Position numbers and translations under genes: made by a program. From Halanaerobiales bacterium (GTDB lineage Bacteria > Bacillota_F > Halanaerobiia > DY22613), in NCBI GenBank assembly GCA_023128035.1, contig JAGMES010000013.1, forward strand, positions 1-57,223: a stretch of 57,223 bases of DNA. The letters are read 5' to 3'. The number at the start of each line of letters is the position of its first letter. The first letter of the stretch is position 1. A model generated the notes under the pieces. That model was not told the origin of the DNA. It saw only the letters and a program-made list of their open reading frames with translations, and searched no databases. Positions 44,458 to 52,885 of this stretch are shown here, one piece after another.

Positions 44458-45135
44458 ATGAGGAATGATTTATTAAATGATGCAAGAGATGCTCTTGATG
44501 AATCAATTGAAGTTTTGTCACTTTCTATAGAAGAATCGGTTGGTACAGGGATTGAACTTACGGAAGAAAAACAGTGTATAACTATCCCAGTTCCTGGGGG
44601 ATGGCAGATTATTTTGCTTAGTACTTTAAAACCAAATGAGAAGGTGGAAGTTACTGCCCATGAATTAGGTCATTTGCTATTAAAGGGAGAAGGATTGTTT
44701 GCGGTAAGTTGTGGTGATAAGGATGAGCCTGAAACAATTTTAGTTTCTGAAATGAATAATGTAATCTTTCATCATTTTGTTATCAATCGTTTGGTGGAAA
44801 ATTATAAAATTAGCAGTAATATGCATTTAGATTCTCGAAAAAATATTTTGAAAAATGGTCATGAATTGATCAAAGAATATCGTAATGAGACAATTATCCT
44901 TCATAGAATTGGATTACATCTTTTGGATTTGGCTATAACTACAACGGGAAAAGATAAACGAATAGGAGAGTTAGTAAATTTATCTGAACGGGTAAAAGAA
45001 GCATTTGAGATAGGACAGGAATTACTAGTTTATCCAGATTTGAATCTTCCTCCTGGAGAACAGTGGCGAAGAATAAAAGAATTTTTAGAACGTTTAGGAT
45101 ATGATGCCAGCAAAGCACATCTATCTGGTTCATAA
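44458..45135 (+). CDS. Protein with HExxH motif, possible zinc peptidase
   Basis: 225 residues. VTAHELGHLLLKGEG near residue 68 is an HExxH motif in the context seen in ImmA/IrrE-like and minigluzincin proteases, but the downstream third ligand cannot be assigned with confidence. No DNA-binding partner is adjacent. The remainder is helical. ATG behind TAGGAGA, 10 bases after the membrane protein gene, so the two are likely one operon ending at the terminator at 45141. Confidence 0.65.
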   Translation: MRNDLLNDARDALDESIEVLSLSIEESVGTGIELTEEKQCITIPVPGGWQIILLSTLKPNEKVEVTAHELGHLLLKGEGLFAVSCGDKDEPETILVSEMNNVIFHHFVINRLVENYKISSNMHLDSRKNILKNGHELIKEYRNETIILHRIGLHLLDLAITTTGKDKRIGELVNLSERVKEAFEIGQELLVYPDLNLPPGEQWRRIKEFLERLGYDASKAHLSGS

Positions 45136-45140
45136 TATTA

Positions 45141-45177
45141 AAATAACCTTTTCTGAATACAGGAAAGGTTATTTTTT
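45141..45177 (+). terminator. Terminator after the HExxH gene
   Basis: AAATAACCTTTTCTG, loop AATA, CAGGAAAGGTTATTT, then T residues. Confidence 0.9.
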
Positions 45178-45257
45178 ATTTGCAAAAATTTTGGATATTC
45201 AAATATAAGATTTATTTTTACATATACTATTTTGTAGTATTGAAAGGAGGGGAATGG

Positions 45258-45782
45258 ATGAAAGTAGAGGAATGGATGAAAGTAGAGGAACAAAAACGAT
45301 CAGATGATGTGATGACAGAAGAATATGATTCGCGGTATGAACAATTAGATCAAATTATTCGGGAATACAAAGATAAAGAAGGTACATTGATTACCATTTT
45401 ACATCAAGCTCAAAAAATTTTTGGATATCTGCCCCGGGAAGTACAAATCTATATTGCTGAGCATTTGGGCATTCCCTTTCCAGAAGTTTATGGAGTAGTT
45501 AGCTTTTATTCACTATTTTCTATGGAACCTCGAGGGAAATATACGATTGAAGTTTGTATGGGTACTGCGTGTTATGTGAAAGGTATACAACAGATTTTAG
45601 ATGTATTGAAAGAAGAACTAAATATTGATCCAGGTGAGACTACTGAGGATGGGATGTTTACTATTGAAACTACCCGTTGTTTGGGAGCATGTAGTCTGGC
45701 ACCTGTGATGGCTATTGGTAAAGATATGCATGGGCATTTGACTCCTGAAAAAGTTAGAGAAATTTTAAAAACTTATCAATGA
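45258..45782 (+). CDS. hydC: [FeFe] hydrogenase subunit HydC (NuoE-like, 2Fe-2S)
   Basis: 174 residues. Thioredoxin-like 2Fe-2S subunit; the four cysteines are in VCMGTACYVKG and TTRCLGACSLAPVM. It also shows ILHQAQKIFGYLPREVQIYI, typical of NuoE. Part of a soluble trimeric, probably electron-bifurcating, hydrogenase with the next two genes. ATG 45258 is 7 bases after GGAGG. The first codons are an 18-bp direct repeat (two copies of GAATGGATGAAAGTAGAG), so a second in-frame ATG lies at 45276. Confidence 0.93.
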   Translation: MKVEEWMKVEEQKRSDDVMTEEYDSRYEQLDQIIREYKDKEGTLITILHQAQKIFGYLPREVQIYIAEHLGIPFPEVYGVVSFYSLFSMEPRGKYTIEVCMGTACYVKGIQQILDVLKEELNIDPGETTEDGMFTIETTRCLGACSLAPVMAIGKDMHGHLTPEKVREILKTYQ

Positions 45783-45798
45783 GAAAGGAGGGATAAGG

Positions 45799-47634
45799 AT
45801 GGCACAACGTGGTCAGTTATTGATCTGTTCAGGGGCGGCCTGTCTATCAGCAGGGGCAGGAAAGATAAAGGAAGCTCTAGATCATGAGTTAGCTAAACAT
45901 AATCTTACTTCAGAATATCGGATTATTGAGACAGGTTGTATAGGAAGTTGTGATTTTGGGCCAGTTATGGTGGTTTCACCAGAAGAAATTTTTTATCACC
46001 GTTTAAAACCTGATGATGTTAAAAAAATCGTAGAAGAACACTTGGTCAATAGAAAAGTCGTAGAAGAGTTGCTTTACCAGATACCAGAGACTGGGGAGAA
46101 AGCATATACGATTAATGAGATCAGTTTTTTTAAGAACCAAGTCAAGATAGCTTTGCGTAATTCTGGAGTGATTGATCCAATTAAGATTGAAGATTATCTC
46201 TCAAAAGGGGGATATCAGGCGCTTACAAAAGCATTGCATGAGATGATTCCAGAAGAGGTAATTGAAGAGATAAAAATTTCAGGTTTACGAGGAAGAGGTG
46301 GCGGTGGTTTTCCTACAGGTCTTAAGTGGGAGATGACTAGCAAGTCAGAATTAAAAGATAAAAGTAAGACGAAATATGTAATTTGCAATGCTGATGAAGG
46401 TGATCCAGGAGCATTTATGGATCGGAGTATTTTAGAAGGTGATCCTCATAGTATCATTGAAGCGATGGCAATAGCTGGATATGTGATTGGTTCTAGACAG
46501 GGGTATGTATATGTTAGGGCTGAATATCCGCTGGCAGTGGAACGATTGGAAGCAGCGATTGATGTGGCACGAAAATATGGGGCTTTAGGGAAAAATATTT
46601 TAGATTCAAATTTTGAATTTGATTTAGAGATTCGAGTAGGTGCAGGTGCTTTTGTTTGTGGTGAAGAAACTGCTTTAATTCATTCGGTTCAAGGCCAACG
46701 TGGTGAGCCACGACCTAAGCCTCCTTTTCCAGCTACCAAAGGTCTCTGGAATAAGCCTACTTTGATTAATAATGTAGAAACCTTAGCAAACATTGCTCCT
46801 ATTCTTTTAAAAGGTGGAGAATGGTATGCAGAATATGGAACAGAAGATAGCAAAGGAACAAAGGTTTTCGCCCTTGCTGGAAATATTAAAAATACTGGTT
46901 TGATTGAAGTTCCAATGGGAACAACTTTAGGAGAGATTATCTACGAATTAGGGGGCGGAATCCCTGATGGTAAAGAGTTTAAGGCAGCTCAGATTGGAGG
47001 CCCTTCTGGAGGAGTTTTAACAAAAGATCATTTGGAACTACCTATGGAATATGAATCCCTCCTTGATACAGGAGCTATGATCGGCTCTGGTGGATTGGTC
47101 ATTATGGATGAAGATACATGTATGGTTGATATAGCTAAATTTTATTTAGATTTTACTCAAGATGAATCTTGTGGTAAATGTACCCCTTGCCGGGTTGGTA
47201 CAAAACGGATGTTGGAGATTTTAAAAAGAATTGTCTCTGGAAATGGTAAAGAAGAAGATTTGGCTGACTTAGAAGATTTGGCGACATTGATTAAAGATAC
47301 ATCTATCTGTGGATTGGGCCAGACTGCACCAAATCCCGTATTGAGTACTATGCGATATTTTAAAGATGAATATCTTGCTCATGTTTTGGACAAAAATTGT
47401 CCTGCTGGAGTCTGCAAAGATCTTCGACATTATTATATCGATCCAGAAAAATGTATTGGGTGTGGTATATGTGCTAAAGCTTGTCCTCTAGGGGTAATTA
47501 CAGGAGAAGCTAGACAACCCTATCAGATTGATCCCGAAACTTGTGAAAAATGTGGTATCTGTTATCAAAAATGTCCAGTAGATGCAATATTAAGAGGACA
47601 CCCCAATAGGACTCTCGTGAAGGGAGGGGTTTGA
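45799..47634 (+). CDS. hydB: [FeFe] hydrogenase subunit HydB (NuoF-like, FMN/NAD(H) site)
   Basis: 611 residues: N-terminal thioredoxin-like 2Fe-2S domain (LLICSGAACLSAGAGKIKEA), then the NuoF core with the FMN/NAD motif GLRGRGGGGFPTGLKWEM near residue 165 and NADEGDPGAFMDRSILEGDP. SCGKCTPCRVGTKRMLEI ligates a 4Fe-4S cluster, and two C-terminal ferredoxin clusters follow (CIGCGICAKACPLG and CEKCGICYQKCPVD). In the electron-bifurcating family this subunit binds NAD(H) and FMN, the likely bifurcation site. ATG behind AAGGAGG. Its TGA overlaps the hydA ATG by one base. Confidence 0.95.
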   Translation: MAQRGQLLICSGAACLSAGAGKIKEALDHELAKHNLTSEYRIIETGCIGSCDFGPVMVVSPEEIFYHRLKPDDVKKIVEEHLVNRKVVEELLYQIPETGEKAYTINEISFFKNQVKIALRNSGVIDPIKIEDYLSKGGYQALTKALHEMIPEEVIEEIKISGLRGRGGGGFPTGLKWEMTSKSELKDKSKTKYVICNADEGDPGAFMDRSILEGDPHSIIEAMAIAGYVIGSRQGYVYVRAEYPLAVERLEAAIDVARKYGALGKNILDSNFEFDLEIRVGAGAFVCGEETALIHSVQGQRGEPRPKPPFPATKGLWNKPTLINNVETLANIAPILLKGGEWYAEYGTEDSKGTKVFALAGNIKNTGLIEVPMGTTLGEIIYELGGGIPDGKEFKAAQIGGPSGGVLTKDHLELPMEYESLLDTGAMIGSGGLVIMDEDTCMVDIAKFYLDFTQDESCGKCTPCRVGTKRMLEILKRIVSGNGKEEDLADLEDLATLIKDTSICGLGQTAPNPVLSTMRYFKDEYLAHVLDKNCPAGVCKDLRHYYIDPEKCIGCGICAKACPLGVITGEARQPYQIDPETCEKCGICYQKCPVDAILRGHPNRTLVKGGV

Positions 47635-49406
47635 TGGAAAAGATGATTTCTTTAGAGATTGATGGTCAAAAGGTAACGGTTAAAGAAGGTACTACGATAT
47701 TGAACGCCGCTCGTAAGATCGGAGTTGACATTCCTACACTCTGCTATTTAAAGGATCTTAATGTAGAAGGAGCTTGTCGGGTTTGTCTTGTAGAAGTTGA
47801 AGGAGATCCAAGATTAGCTGCTTCTTGTGTTTATAAAGTTCGCGAAGGGATGAAGGTTAAGACAACTACGCCTAGAGTTATTAAAGCAAGAAAGCAGATG
47901 ATCGAGCTCCTTTTATCAGATCATCCTTTTGAGTGTCTTACCTGTATTGCTAATCAAAATTGTGAATTACAGACCTTAGCAAAGAGGTATGACATACGTG
48001 GGTTGAAATTTCGTGGAGAAAGACGAACAATACCTATAGATGATCTCTCTCCATCCATTGTTCGAGATCCAAGTAAATGCATTCTTTGTAGGCGATGTAT
48101 CACAGTTTGTAAGAAAGTGATAACAGCAGGGATTTATGATATAAATGAGAGAGGATTTAAATCTTTCGCTGGCCCTGCAATGAATGATAGCCAGATTGAT
48201 ACACCATGTACATATTGTGGTCAGTGTATTTTGGTATGTCCAACTGGTGCGTTGAGTGAACAGAGAAAAGATACTGAACTTGTCTGGGAAGCATTGGCTG
48301 ATTCTGAGAAACATGTGGTGATTCAGACTGCACCTTCGATTAGAGCAACGATTGGTGAAATGTTTGGTATGCCAATTGGTTCCTTAGTGACGGGAAAAGT
48401 TGTGGCGGCTCTAAAACGTATGGGTTTTGATAAAGTTTTCGATGATTGTTTTGGTGCTGATGTGGTTGTTATGGAAGAGGGAGCAGAATTTATGCATCGT
48501 TTAAAAGAAGGACAACGTTTACCTCAATTTACTTCTTGTTGTCCTGGATGGGTAAAATTTGCAGAAAACTATTACCATGAGATTTTACCACATTTATCTA
48601 CAGTACGTTCTCCTCAGCAGGTCTTTGGAGCTTTGTCTAAAACTTATTATGCAGAGAAGGCGGGAATTGATCCCAAGAAAATCTTCTGTGTTTCAGTTAT
48701 GCCTTGCGTTGCTAAAAAGTTTGAAGCACGTCGCCCAGAGATGGAAGTGGGTGGAGTCCAGGCTGTAGATGCAGTGCTCACAACTCGGGAGTTGGGACAG
48801 ATTATTAAACAAGCGGGTTTAGATTTATCTAAATTACCTGATGAAAAGTATGATGAACCAATGGGATATGCCAGTGGTGCGGGGGTTATCTTTGGCGCTG
48901 GTGGTGGTGTAATGGAAGCGACATTGAGAACAGTTTATGAGAAATTAACTGGAGAAAAGATGAAAGCTATTCAATATGAAGCAATTCGTTCTGATAGCTA
49001 TCGTGAACTTGAAGTGGAGATTAATGGAGAAGTGTTTCGGTTTGCAGTTGTGCGTGGTTTAGGAAATGCGCGACATCTACTTGATCGAGTATTAAAAGGT
49101 GAGGTTAAATATCATCTGGTTGAAATAATGGCTTGCCCTGGAGGGTGTGTTAGTGGTGGAGGTCAGCCGATTTATAGTCACAAAGATCAATGGTATTTGC
49201 AGGTAGATGCAGGAAATCATCGAGGGAATGCTTTGTTTAGGGAAGATGAATCGAAAGAAATTCGTACAGCTCATGAAAATCCTTGGATTCAGAAATTGTA
49301 TAAAGATTATCTAGGTGAACCAATGGGTGAACGTTCATTAGAGTTATTCCATACGACATATACTAAACGGCCGATGTATGGCAAGGAAAAGCATGAATTA
49401 ACCTAA
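47634..49406 (+). CDS. hydA: [FeFe] hydrogenase catalytic subunit HydA
   Basis: 590 residues: N-terminal 2Fe-2S domain (CYLKDLNVEGACRVCLVEVE), a His-Cys3 4Fe-4S domain, two ferredoxin clusters (CILCRRCITVCKKV, CTYCGQCILVCPTG), then the H-cluster domain. H-cluster motifs are all present: FTSCCPGWVKF (L1), MPCVAKKFEA (L2) and MACPGGCVSGGGQP (L3). Reduces protons or oxidises H2, taking electrons from NADH plus ferredoxin in the bifurcating type. ATG 47634 behind GGGAGGGG. The maturases HydE, HydF and HydG are not in the window. Confidence 0.97.
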   Translation: MEKMISLEIDGQKVTVKEGTTILNAARKIGVDIPTLCYLKDLNVEGACRVCLVEVEGDPRLAASCVYKVREGMKVKTTTPRVIKARKQMIELLLSDHPFECLTCIANQNCELQTLAKRYDIRGLKFRGERRTIPIDDLSPSIVRDPSKCILCRRCITVCKKVITAGIYDINERGFKSFAGPAMNDSQIDTPCTYCGQCILVCPTGALSEQRKDTELVWEALADSEKHVVIQTAPSIRATIGEMFGMPIGSLVTGKVVAALKRMGFDKVFDDCFGADVVVMEEGAEFMHRLKEGQRLPQFTSCCPGWVKFAENYYHEILPHLSTVRSPQQVFGALSKTYYAEKAGIDPKKIFCVSVMPCVAKKFEARRPEMEVGGVQAVDAVLTTRELGQIIKQAGLDLSKLPDEKYDEPMGYASGAGVIFGAGGGVMEATLRTVYEKLTGEKMKAIQYEAIRSDSYRELEVEINGEVFRFAVVRGLGNARHLLDRVLKGEVKYHLVEIMACPGGCVSGGGQPIYSHKDQWYLQVDAGNHRGNALFREDESKEIRTAHENPWIQKLYKDYLGEPMGERSLELFHTTYTKRPMYGKEKHELT

Positions 49407-49421
49407 TAGAGTAATTATTAT

Positions 49422-49465
49422 AAGCCCCACAAAGTTTTTAAAACTGGTGGGGTTAAATTGTTTTT
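49422..49465 (+). terminator. Terminator after hydA
   Basis: AGCCCCAC pairs with GTGGGGTT across a 16-base AT-rich loop; a T tract (TTGTTTTT) follows at a short distance. Confidence 0.65.
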
Positions 49466-49580
49466 AAAAAAAATAAATTATCATTCTAATATAGAGGAAA
49501 AACGAGAAGAATGTCGAATAATAATTTATAGTTAAAACATAGAAATTGGTAAGGAGAGAAAACTTTTTGGGGGGATGACT

Positions 49581-50336
49581 ATGATTGAAACAATTAATTC
49601 TAGAGAATTGAGTTTGGGCAAATTTTTATCAACAAGTTGGCAAGTTTATAAAAAGAATTTAAAGTCAATTTTATTTATTATTGTTTTGCTTTATACTCCG
49701 TATTATCTAATAGTTGGATCTTCAGTTATAAGATATAATTTTCATTCTTTCGGCAATTATACTCACTTAAAAAACCTGATAATGATAGATCAGATAGGTA
49801 GTACGTTGTCAGAACTGATCTTTGGTACTGCAGCAACGCTGGCGATTATCGTTCTTACTGCTAGTTCTATCAATGGAAAAAATTTAAACTATGTTGAAGC
49901 GATAAAAGGAGGATTTTCAAAGTGGTTTAAAGGGGTAGGAACTTCAATTATACAGACTATATTAACATTTCTATGGAGCCTATTGTTGATAATTCCTGGC
50001 ATTTACTGGAGTGTAAATTATACTTTTTCTATACAAGCTGCTGTTTTAAAAGAAGGGTCTTGTTATTCGGCTTTAAAAGATAGTCATCAAGCTGTGCAAG
50101 GTAAATGGTGGAAAGTGTTTGGTTTTACACTTGTGCTTAATATTTTGATTGGAATTATTGTACAGCTTGTAGTATGGCCTTTTGAAAATATTGAACTTGG
50201 TCTTGGATTTTTTGTTTTATTTAGTTTAATTAAGGTCATAAATTCCTTTATTATAGTAGCAACGACAGTTTTATTTTTAAATTTAGATTATTTAAAACAT
50301 GGTGTGGTAATAGAGGAAATTGAAGAAATAATTTAA
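49581..50336 (+). CDS. Multi-pass membrane protein (DUF975/GlpQ-membrane-domain-like), copy 2
   Basis: 251 residues, about six membrane segments. It shares with the gene at 43707 the N-terminus (S-RELSLGKFLSTSW), the IPGIYWSVNYTFS segment, the GKWWKVFGFTLVL segment and the terminal TTVLFLNLDYLK. The two are diverged paralogues flanking the hydrogenase and HExxH genes. ATG 49581 is spaced 6 bases from GGGGGG; ATG 49575 would abut it. The TAA stop lies within the TTTAAC end of a MITE-like repeat. Confidence 0.8.
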   Translation: MIETINSRELSLGKFLSTSWQVYKKNLKSILFIIVLLYTPYYLIVGSSVIRYNFHSFGNYTHLKNLIMIDQIGSTLSELIFGTAATLAIIVLTASSINGKNLNYVEAIKGGFSKWFKGVGTSIIQTILTFLWSLLLIIPGIYWSVNYTFSIQAAVLKEGSCYSALKDSHQAVQGKWWKVFGFTLVLNILIGIIVQLVVWPFENIELGLGFFVLFSLIKVINSFIIVATTVLFLNLDYLKHGVVIEEIEEII

Positions 50337-50440
50337 CGGCATTTCAGAAGGGGAAGTCCTCTCCTCTGGAGGTGGGTAGAAGTCTTACAATAATTTTAAA
50401 ACTTCAGTGGAAGTTCAAATCTTCTTCTGAAGTCGTTAAA
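50332..50440. mobile_element. MITE-like element, third copy of the TTTAAC family
   Basis: Inverted ends TTTAACGGCATTTCAGAAGG (50332-50351) and the complement of TTTAACGACTTCAGAAGAAG (50421-50440). An internal imperfect hairpin ACTTCAG..AAG/CTTCTTCTGAAGT occupies 50401-50433. AGAAATAAT occurs on both sides (50324-50332 and 50445-50453) and may be a target duplication. No ORF. Confidence 0.6.
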
Positions 50441-50499
50441 CTTAAGAAATAATAACTTGTTATAATTTCGACTTTAATGAAGCATCAGATTTATAATAA

Positions 50500-50532
50500 A
50501 AATCTCCCAAAATAAATTTGGGGGATTTTTTT
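50500..50532 (+). terminator. Terminator upstream of the ferredoxin gene
   Basis: AAATCTCCC/GGGGGATTT stem with a seven-T tail that runs straight into the -35 box of the next promoter. Confidence 0.85.
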
Positions 50533-50533
50533 G

Positions 50534-50562
50534 TTGACAAGAAGAAGAGAATTGCGTATAAT
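50534..50562 (+). promoter_or_regulatory. Consensus sigma-A promoter
   Basis: TTGACA (50534-50539), exactly 17 bases, TATAAT (50557-50562). Both hexamers are perfect, the strongest promoter seen in the window; such promoters are usually repressor-controlled. Confidence 0.9.
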
Positions 50563-50569
50563 AGAAAAG

Positions 50570-50584
50570 TACCCCCCGGTGGTA
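50570..50584. promoter_or_regulatory. CsoR/CstR-like operator
   Basis: TACCCCCCGGTGGTA, a GC-rich near-palindrome (6 of 7 pairs) just downstream of the -10 box, followed by TGGGGA. It resembles the TACCCCnnGGGGTA operators of the CsoR/RcnR/CstR family (copper, nickel/cobalt or persulfide sensing). The regulator gene is not in the window. Confidence 0.5.
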
Positions 50585-50639
50585 TGGGGATGAATCAAAT
50601 TGCATGCAAACACTAAACTATACTAAGGAGGATTTTAAC

Positions 50640-51413
50640 ATGGCATCATTTAATATTAAAACAAATCGTACTTTTTCACTAATAAGAAAATATGGGTGGA
50701 TTTTTACATTAACAGTAGCTGTCGGAGGTTTATGGTATCCTAAGTTAGGACTTTTAGTTATTCCAGTAATGATTGCACTTACAACAACTGCATTTTTTAA
50801 AGGTAGATATTGGTGTGGAAATTTTTGTCCTCATGGAAGTTTGTTTGATTCTTTAATCATGCCAATAAGTAGAAATACAAAAATTCCTGGATTTTTCAAA
50901 TCAAAAATTCTTGGTGGGTTATTTTTCCTAGCGTTTTCGTATAAGTTAGTTAGTAAATTCATAAAAGTATCTGCACTTTGGGGCGAGACTCCTTTTTGCG
51001 ATAAACTCGGATTAATATTTGTGAGTAGTTATCTGATGGTTACAGTTTTGGGTGGTATTTTAAGTATAGTTTATGCTCCAAGAACATGGTGTAATTTTTG
51101 TCCAATGGGTATTTTACAAAGATTATCTTATAAGTTAGGTAAATTATTGGGTATTACTAAAAAGACTGATGAAAAAATAACTGTAACTCATAGAGATATG
51201 TGTCATAGTTGTGGTAAATGTGCTAGAGTTTGTCCAATGCAATTGGATCCTTACCTTGAGTTTTCTGATAAAAATCAGGTTGATAATGAAGTATGTATCC
51301 GCTGCTCTACTTGTGTTGAAAACTGTCCAGCAGGTATTCTTACTCTTAACAATGAAGAAACTGCAATTAAGATAGCTGAAAATACAGATCTTACAGGTTA
51401 TGAAAATAGGTAA
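50640..51413 (+). CDS. Membrane-bound polyferredoxin (NapH/NosR/CcoG-like)
   Basis: 257 residues. About four membrane segments in the first 165 residues, with two cytoplasmic Cys motifs between them (YWCGNFCPHGSLFD and TWCNFCPMGILQR), the NapH/CcoG C-x3-C-P signature. The C-terminal part has two 4Fe-4S clusters (CHSCGKCARVCPMQLD, CIRCSTCVENCPAGIL). Transfers electrons across or at the membrane; CcoG members reduce Cu(II). ATG at 50640 follows AAGGAGG; an in-frame ATG at 50604 lacks one. The consensus promoter and CsoR-like operator suggest metal or sulfur-stress induction. Confidence 0.85.
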   Translation: MASFNIKTNRTFSLIRKYGWIFTLTVAVGGLWYPKLGLLVIPVMIALTTTAFFKGRYWCGNFCPHGSLFDSLIMPISRNTKIPGFFKSKILGGLFFLAFSYKLVSKFIKVSALWGETPFCDKLGLIFVSSYLMVTVLGGILSIVYAPRTWCNFCPMGILQRLSYKLGKLLGITKKTDEKITVTHRDMCHSCGKCARVCPMQLDPYLEFSDKNQVDNEVCIRCSTCVENCPAGILTLNNEETAIKIAENTDLTGYENR

Positions 51414-51416
51414 AAA

Positions 51417-51686
51417 ATTAATGCAAGAATAGATAAGATAAGAAAGCTTATGGATGATACTATCGAGTACACATTTAAGTTTGAAAAACCTAAATAGGTT
51501 GACTATAAAGCTGGGCAATTTATTCTTGTAAAAATTCAAAATGATTCTGAGATGTATAGGGCATATTCTATCTCATCCTTGTTAAAGAGTTCAAGCTTAT
51601 TTATGGAGCGAATTATGAAAATGAATTTCTATATTAATGAAGAATTTAAGCAGTTAGAAGAAAATATTTCTTATGAAAGCGCGTAA
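51417..51686 (+). pseudogene. Relic of an FNR-type flavoprotein gene
   Basis: One frame reads RIDKIRKLMDDTIEYTFKFE, KPK, an in-frame TAG (51495-51497), then VDYKAGQFILVKIQNDSEMY and RAYSISS. R-x-Y-S-I-S-S is the FAD-binding motif of ferredoxin-NADP reductase-like proteins, and Y-K-A-G-Q-F precedes it in the family. After SS the frame runs into an unrelated tail (NFYINEEFKQLEENISYES) up to TAA, as if an internal deletion fused two parts. It follows the polyferredoxin gene, its probable redox partner. Confidence 0.7.
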
Positions 51687-51692
51687 AATATT

Positions 51693-51720
51693 GGAGAGCC
51701 AAATTGGTTCTCCTTTTTTT
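51693..51720 (+). terminator. Terminator after the FNR relic
   Basis: GGAGAGCCA/TGGTTCTCC stem (one G-U) and a seven-T run. Confidence 0.9.
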
Positions 51721-51988
51721 ATTATCAGTTCCACAAGAAATAATTACCGTCAAAATTTTATCGAAACTTAATAAGTAAAGTGTTATAATACTTATACAAC
51801 AGAGAACTCATGAATAAGTTATCTGAATTTTTGGTTAATTATTTGTAAAAGCGTCCAAAGGTAATTTGTTCGATAATACGGAATACATATTATATTATTG
51901 AAAAACAAATTCTAAATAACAGTAATCTTAATAGATCACTTTAGTTGAATGGATAGGATTATTAACTTTTATTGGGAGGTGTATGAAT
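51721..51988. promoter_or_regulatory. Upstream region of the xdh operon with candidate promoter
   Basis: TCGAAA (51761-51766), 17 bases, TATAAT (51784-51789) preceded by TGT is the best promoter and would give a leader of about 190 bases. TTGTTC (51866-51871), 16 bases, TATTAT is an alternative. I found no purine-riboswitch core in the leader and no ORF. Confidence 0.4.
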
Positions 51989-52855
51989 TTGAAACTGAAT
52001 AGTTTTGACTATGTAGTTACAAGTTCTGTTATGGAAGCATGTCAGTTTCTCGCTGAGCATGGTAAAGAAGCTAAAATTTTGTGTGGCGGTACTGATGTAG
52101 TCATTCGGATCCGTGAAGGTCATTGGAAGCCTAAGTATCTGGTAGATATTAAACGTATTCCAGGATTAAATGAAGTTTCTTATGATGAAAAGAATGGTCT
52201 TACTATCGGTGCTGCAGTAACTTTAAATCAATTAGGTAGATATGATTTTATTAGAGAAAAATATCCTGTTTTAATTGAAGGTGCTCATGTGGTAGGTTCT
52301 TTGCAAGTAAGAAACCGGGCTACTATGGTTGGTAATATTTGTAATGCTTCTCCTTTGGCTGATACTGCACCATCTTTGTTAGTTTATGATGCAGAAGTAA
52401 CTATTGCTAGTGTTGAAGGTGAGCGGGTTGTGTCGATTCACGATTTCTTTACTGGCCCTGGTAAAACAGTGGTTCAGGAAGGAGAGATGGTAACAAAAGT
52501 AACTCTTCCACCAATCGAAAACGCGGAAGGTGATTATTATAAACATTCTCGTCGTAAAGCTGTTGATCTGGCCTGTATTGGTGTAGCTGTTTTGGTTGTT
52601 GGAAAAGATGGTAATAAAATCAAAGAAGCGAGGATTGCATTAGGTGCAGTGGCTCCAACTCCAGTTAGAGCTAGAACTGCTGAAGCACTATTAAAAGACG
52701 CTACTGTGACTCCTGAACTTTTAGAACAAGTTAAAGAAGCTGTAGCTAAAGATATTTCTCCAATCTCTGATATTCGTGCTTCCAAAGAGCATCGGATTGA
52801 AATCGCACAGGTTTTGGCCAAGCGTGGGATTCAAGAAGCATTAGGTTTGGTATAG
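51989..52855 (+). CDS. xdhB: Molybdenum hydroxylase FAD-binding subunit (xanthine dehydrogenase type)
   Basis: 288 residues. CO-dehydrogenase/XDH flavoprotein fold: KILCGGTDVVIRIREGHWKP near residue 28 (FAD-binding), then GAHVVGSLQVRNRATMVGNI and CNASPLADTAPSLL (second FAD motif), and a C-terminal CODH FAD domain. Passes electrons from the Fe-S subunit to NAD. TTG 51989 is spaced 7 bases after GGGAGGTG; an ATG at 51983 is too close to that site. First gene of a three-subunit operon with gaps of about 25-30 bases. The naming follows the E. coli xdhABC roles. Confidence 0.93.
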   Translation: MKLNSFDYVVTSSVMEACQFLAEHGKEAKILCGGTDVVIRIREGHWKPKYLVDIKRIPGLNEVSYDEKNGLTIGAAVTLNQLGRYDFIREKYPVLIEGAHVVGSLQVRNRATMVGNICNASPLADTAPSLLVYDAEVTIASVEGERVVSIHDFFTGPGKTVVQEGEMVTKVTLPPIENAEGDYYKHSRRKAVDLACIGVAVLVVGKDGNKIKEARIALGAVAPTPVRARTAEALLKDATVTPELLEQVKEAVAKDISPISDIRASKEHRIEIAQVLAKRGIQEALGLV

Positions 52856-52885
52856 TTTTCTATGACAGAAAAGGGGGATAGTTCC

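Noticed and set aside
51796..51982. Purine riboswitch upstream of the xdh operon
   Set aside because: The leader lacks the conserved three-way-junction core; only its length and location suggested it.
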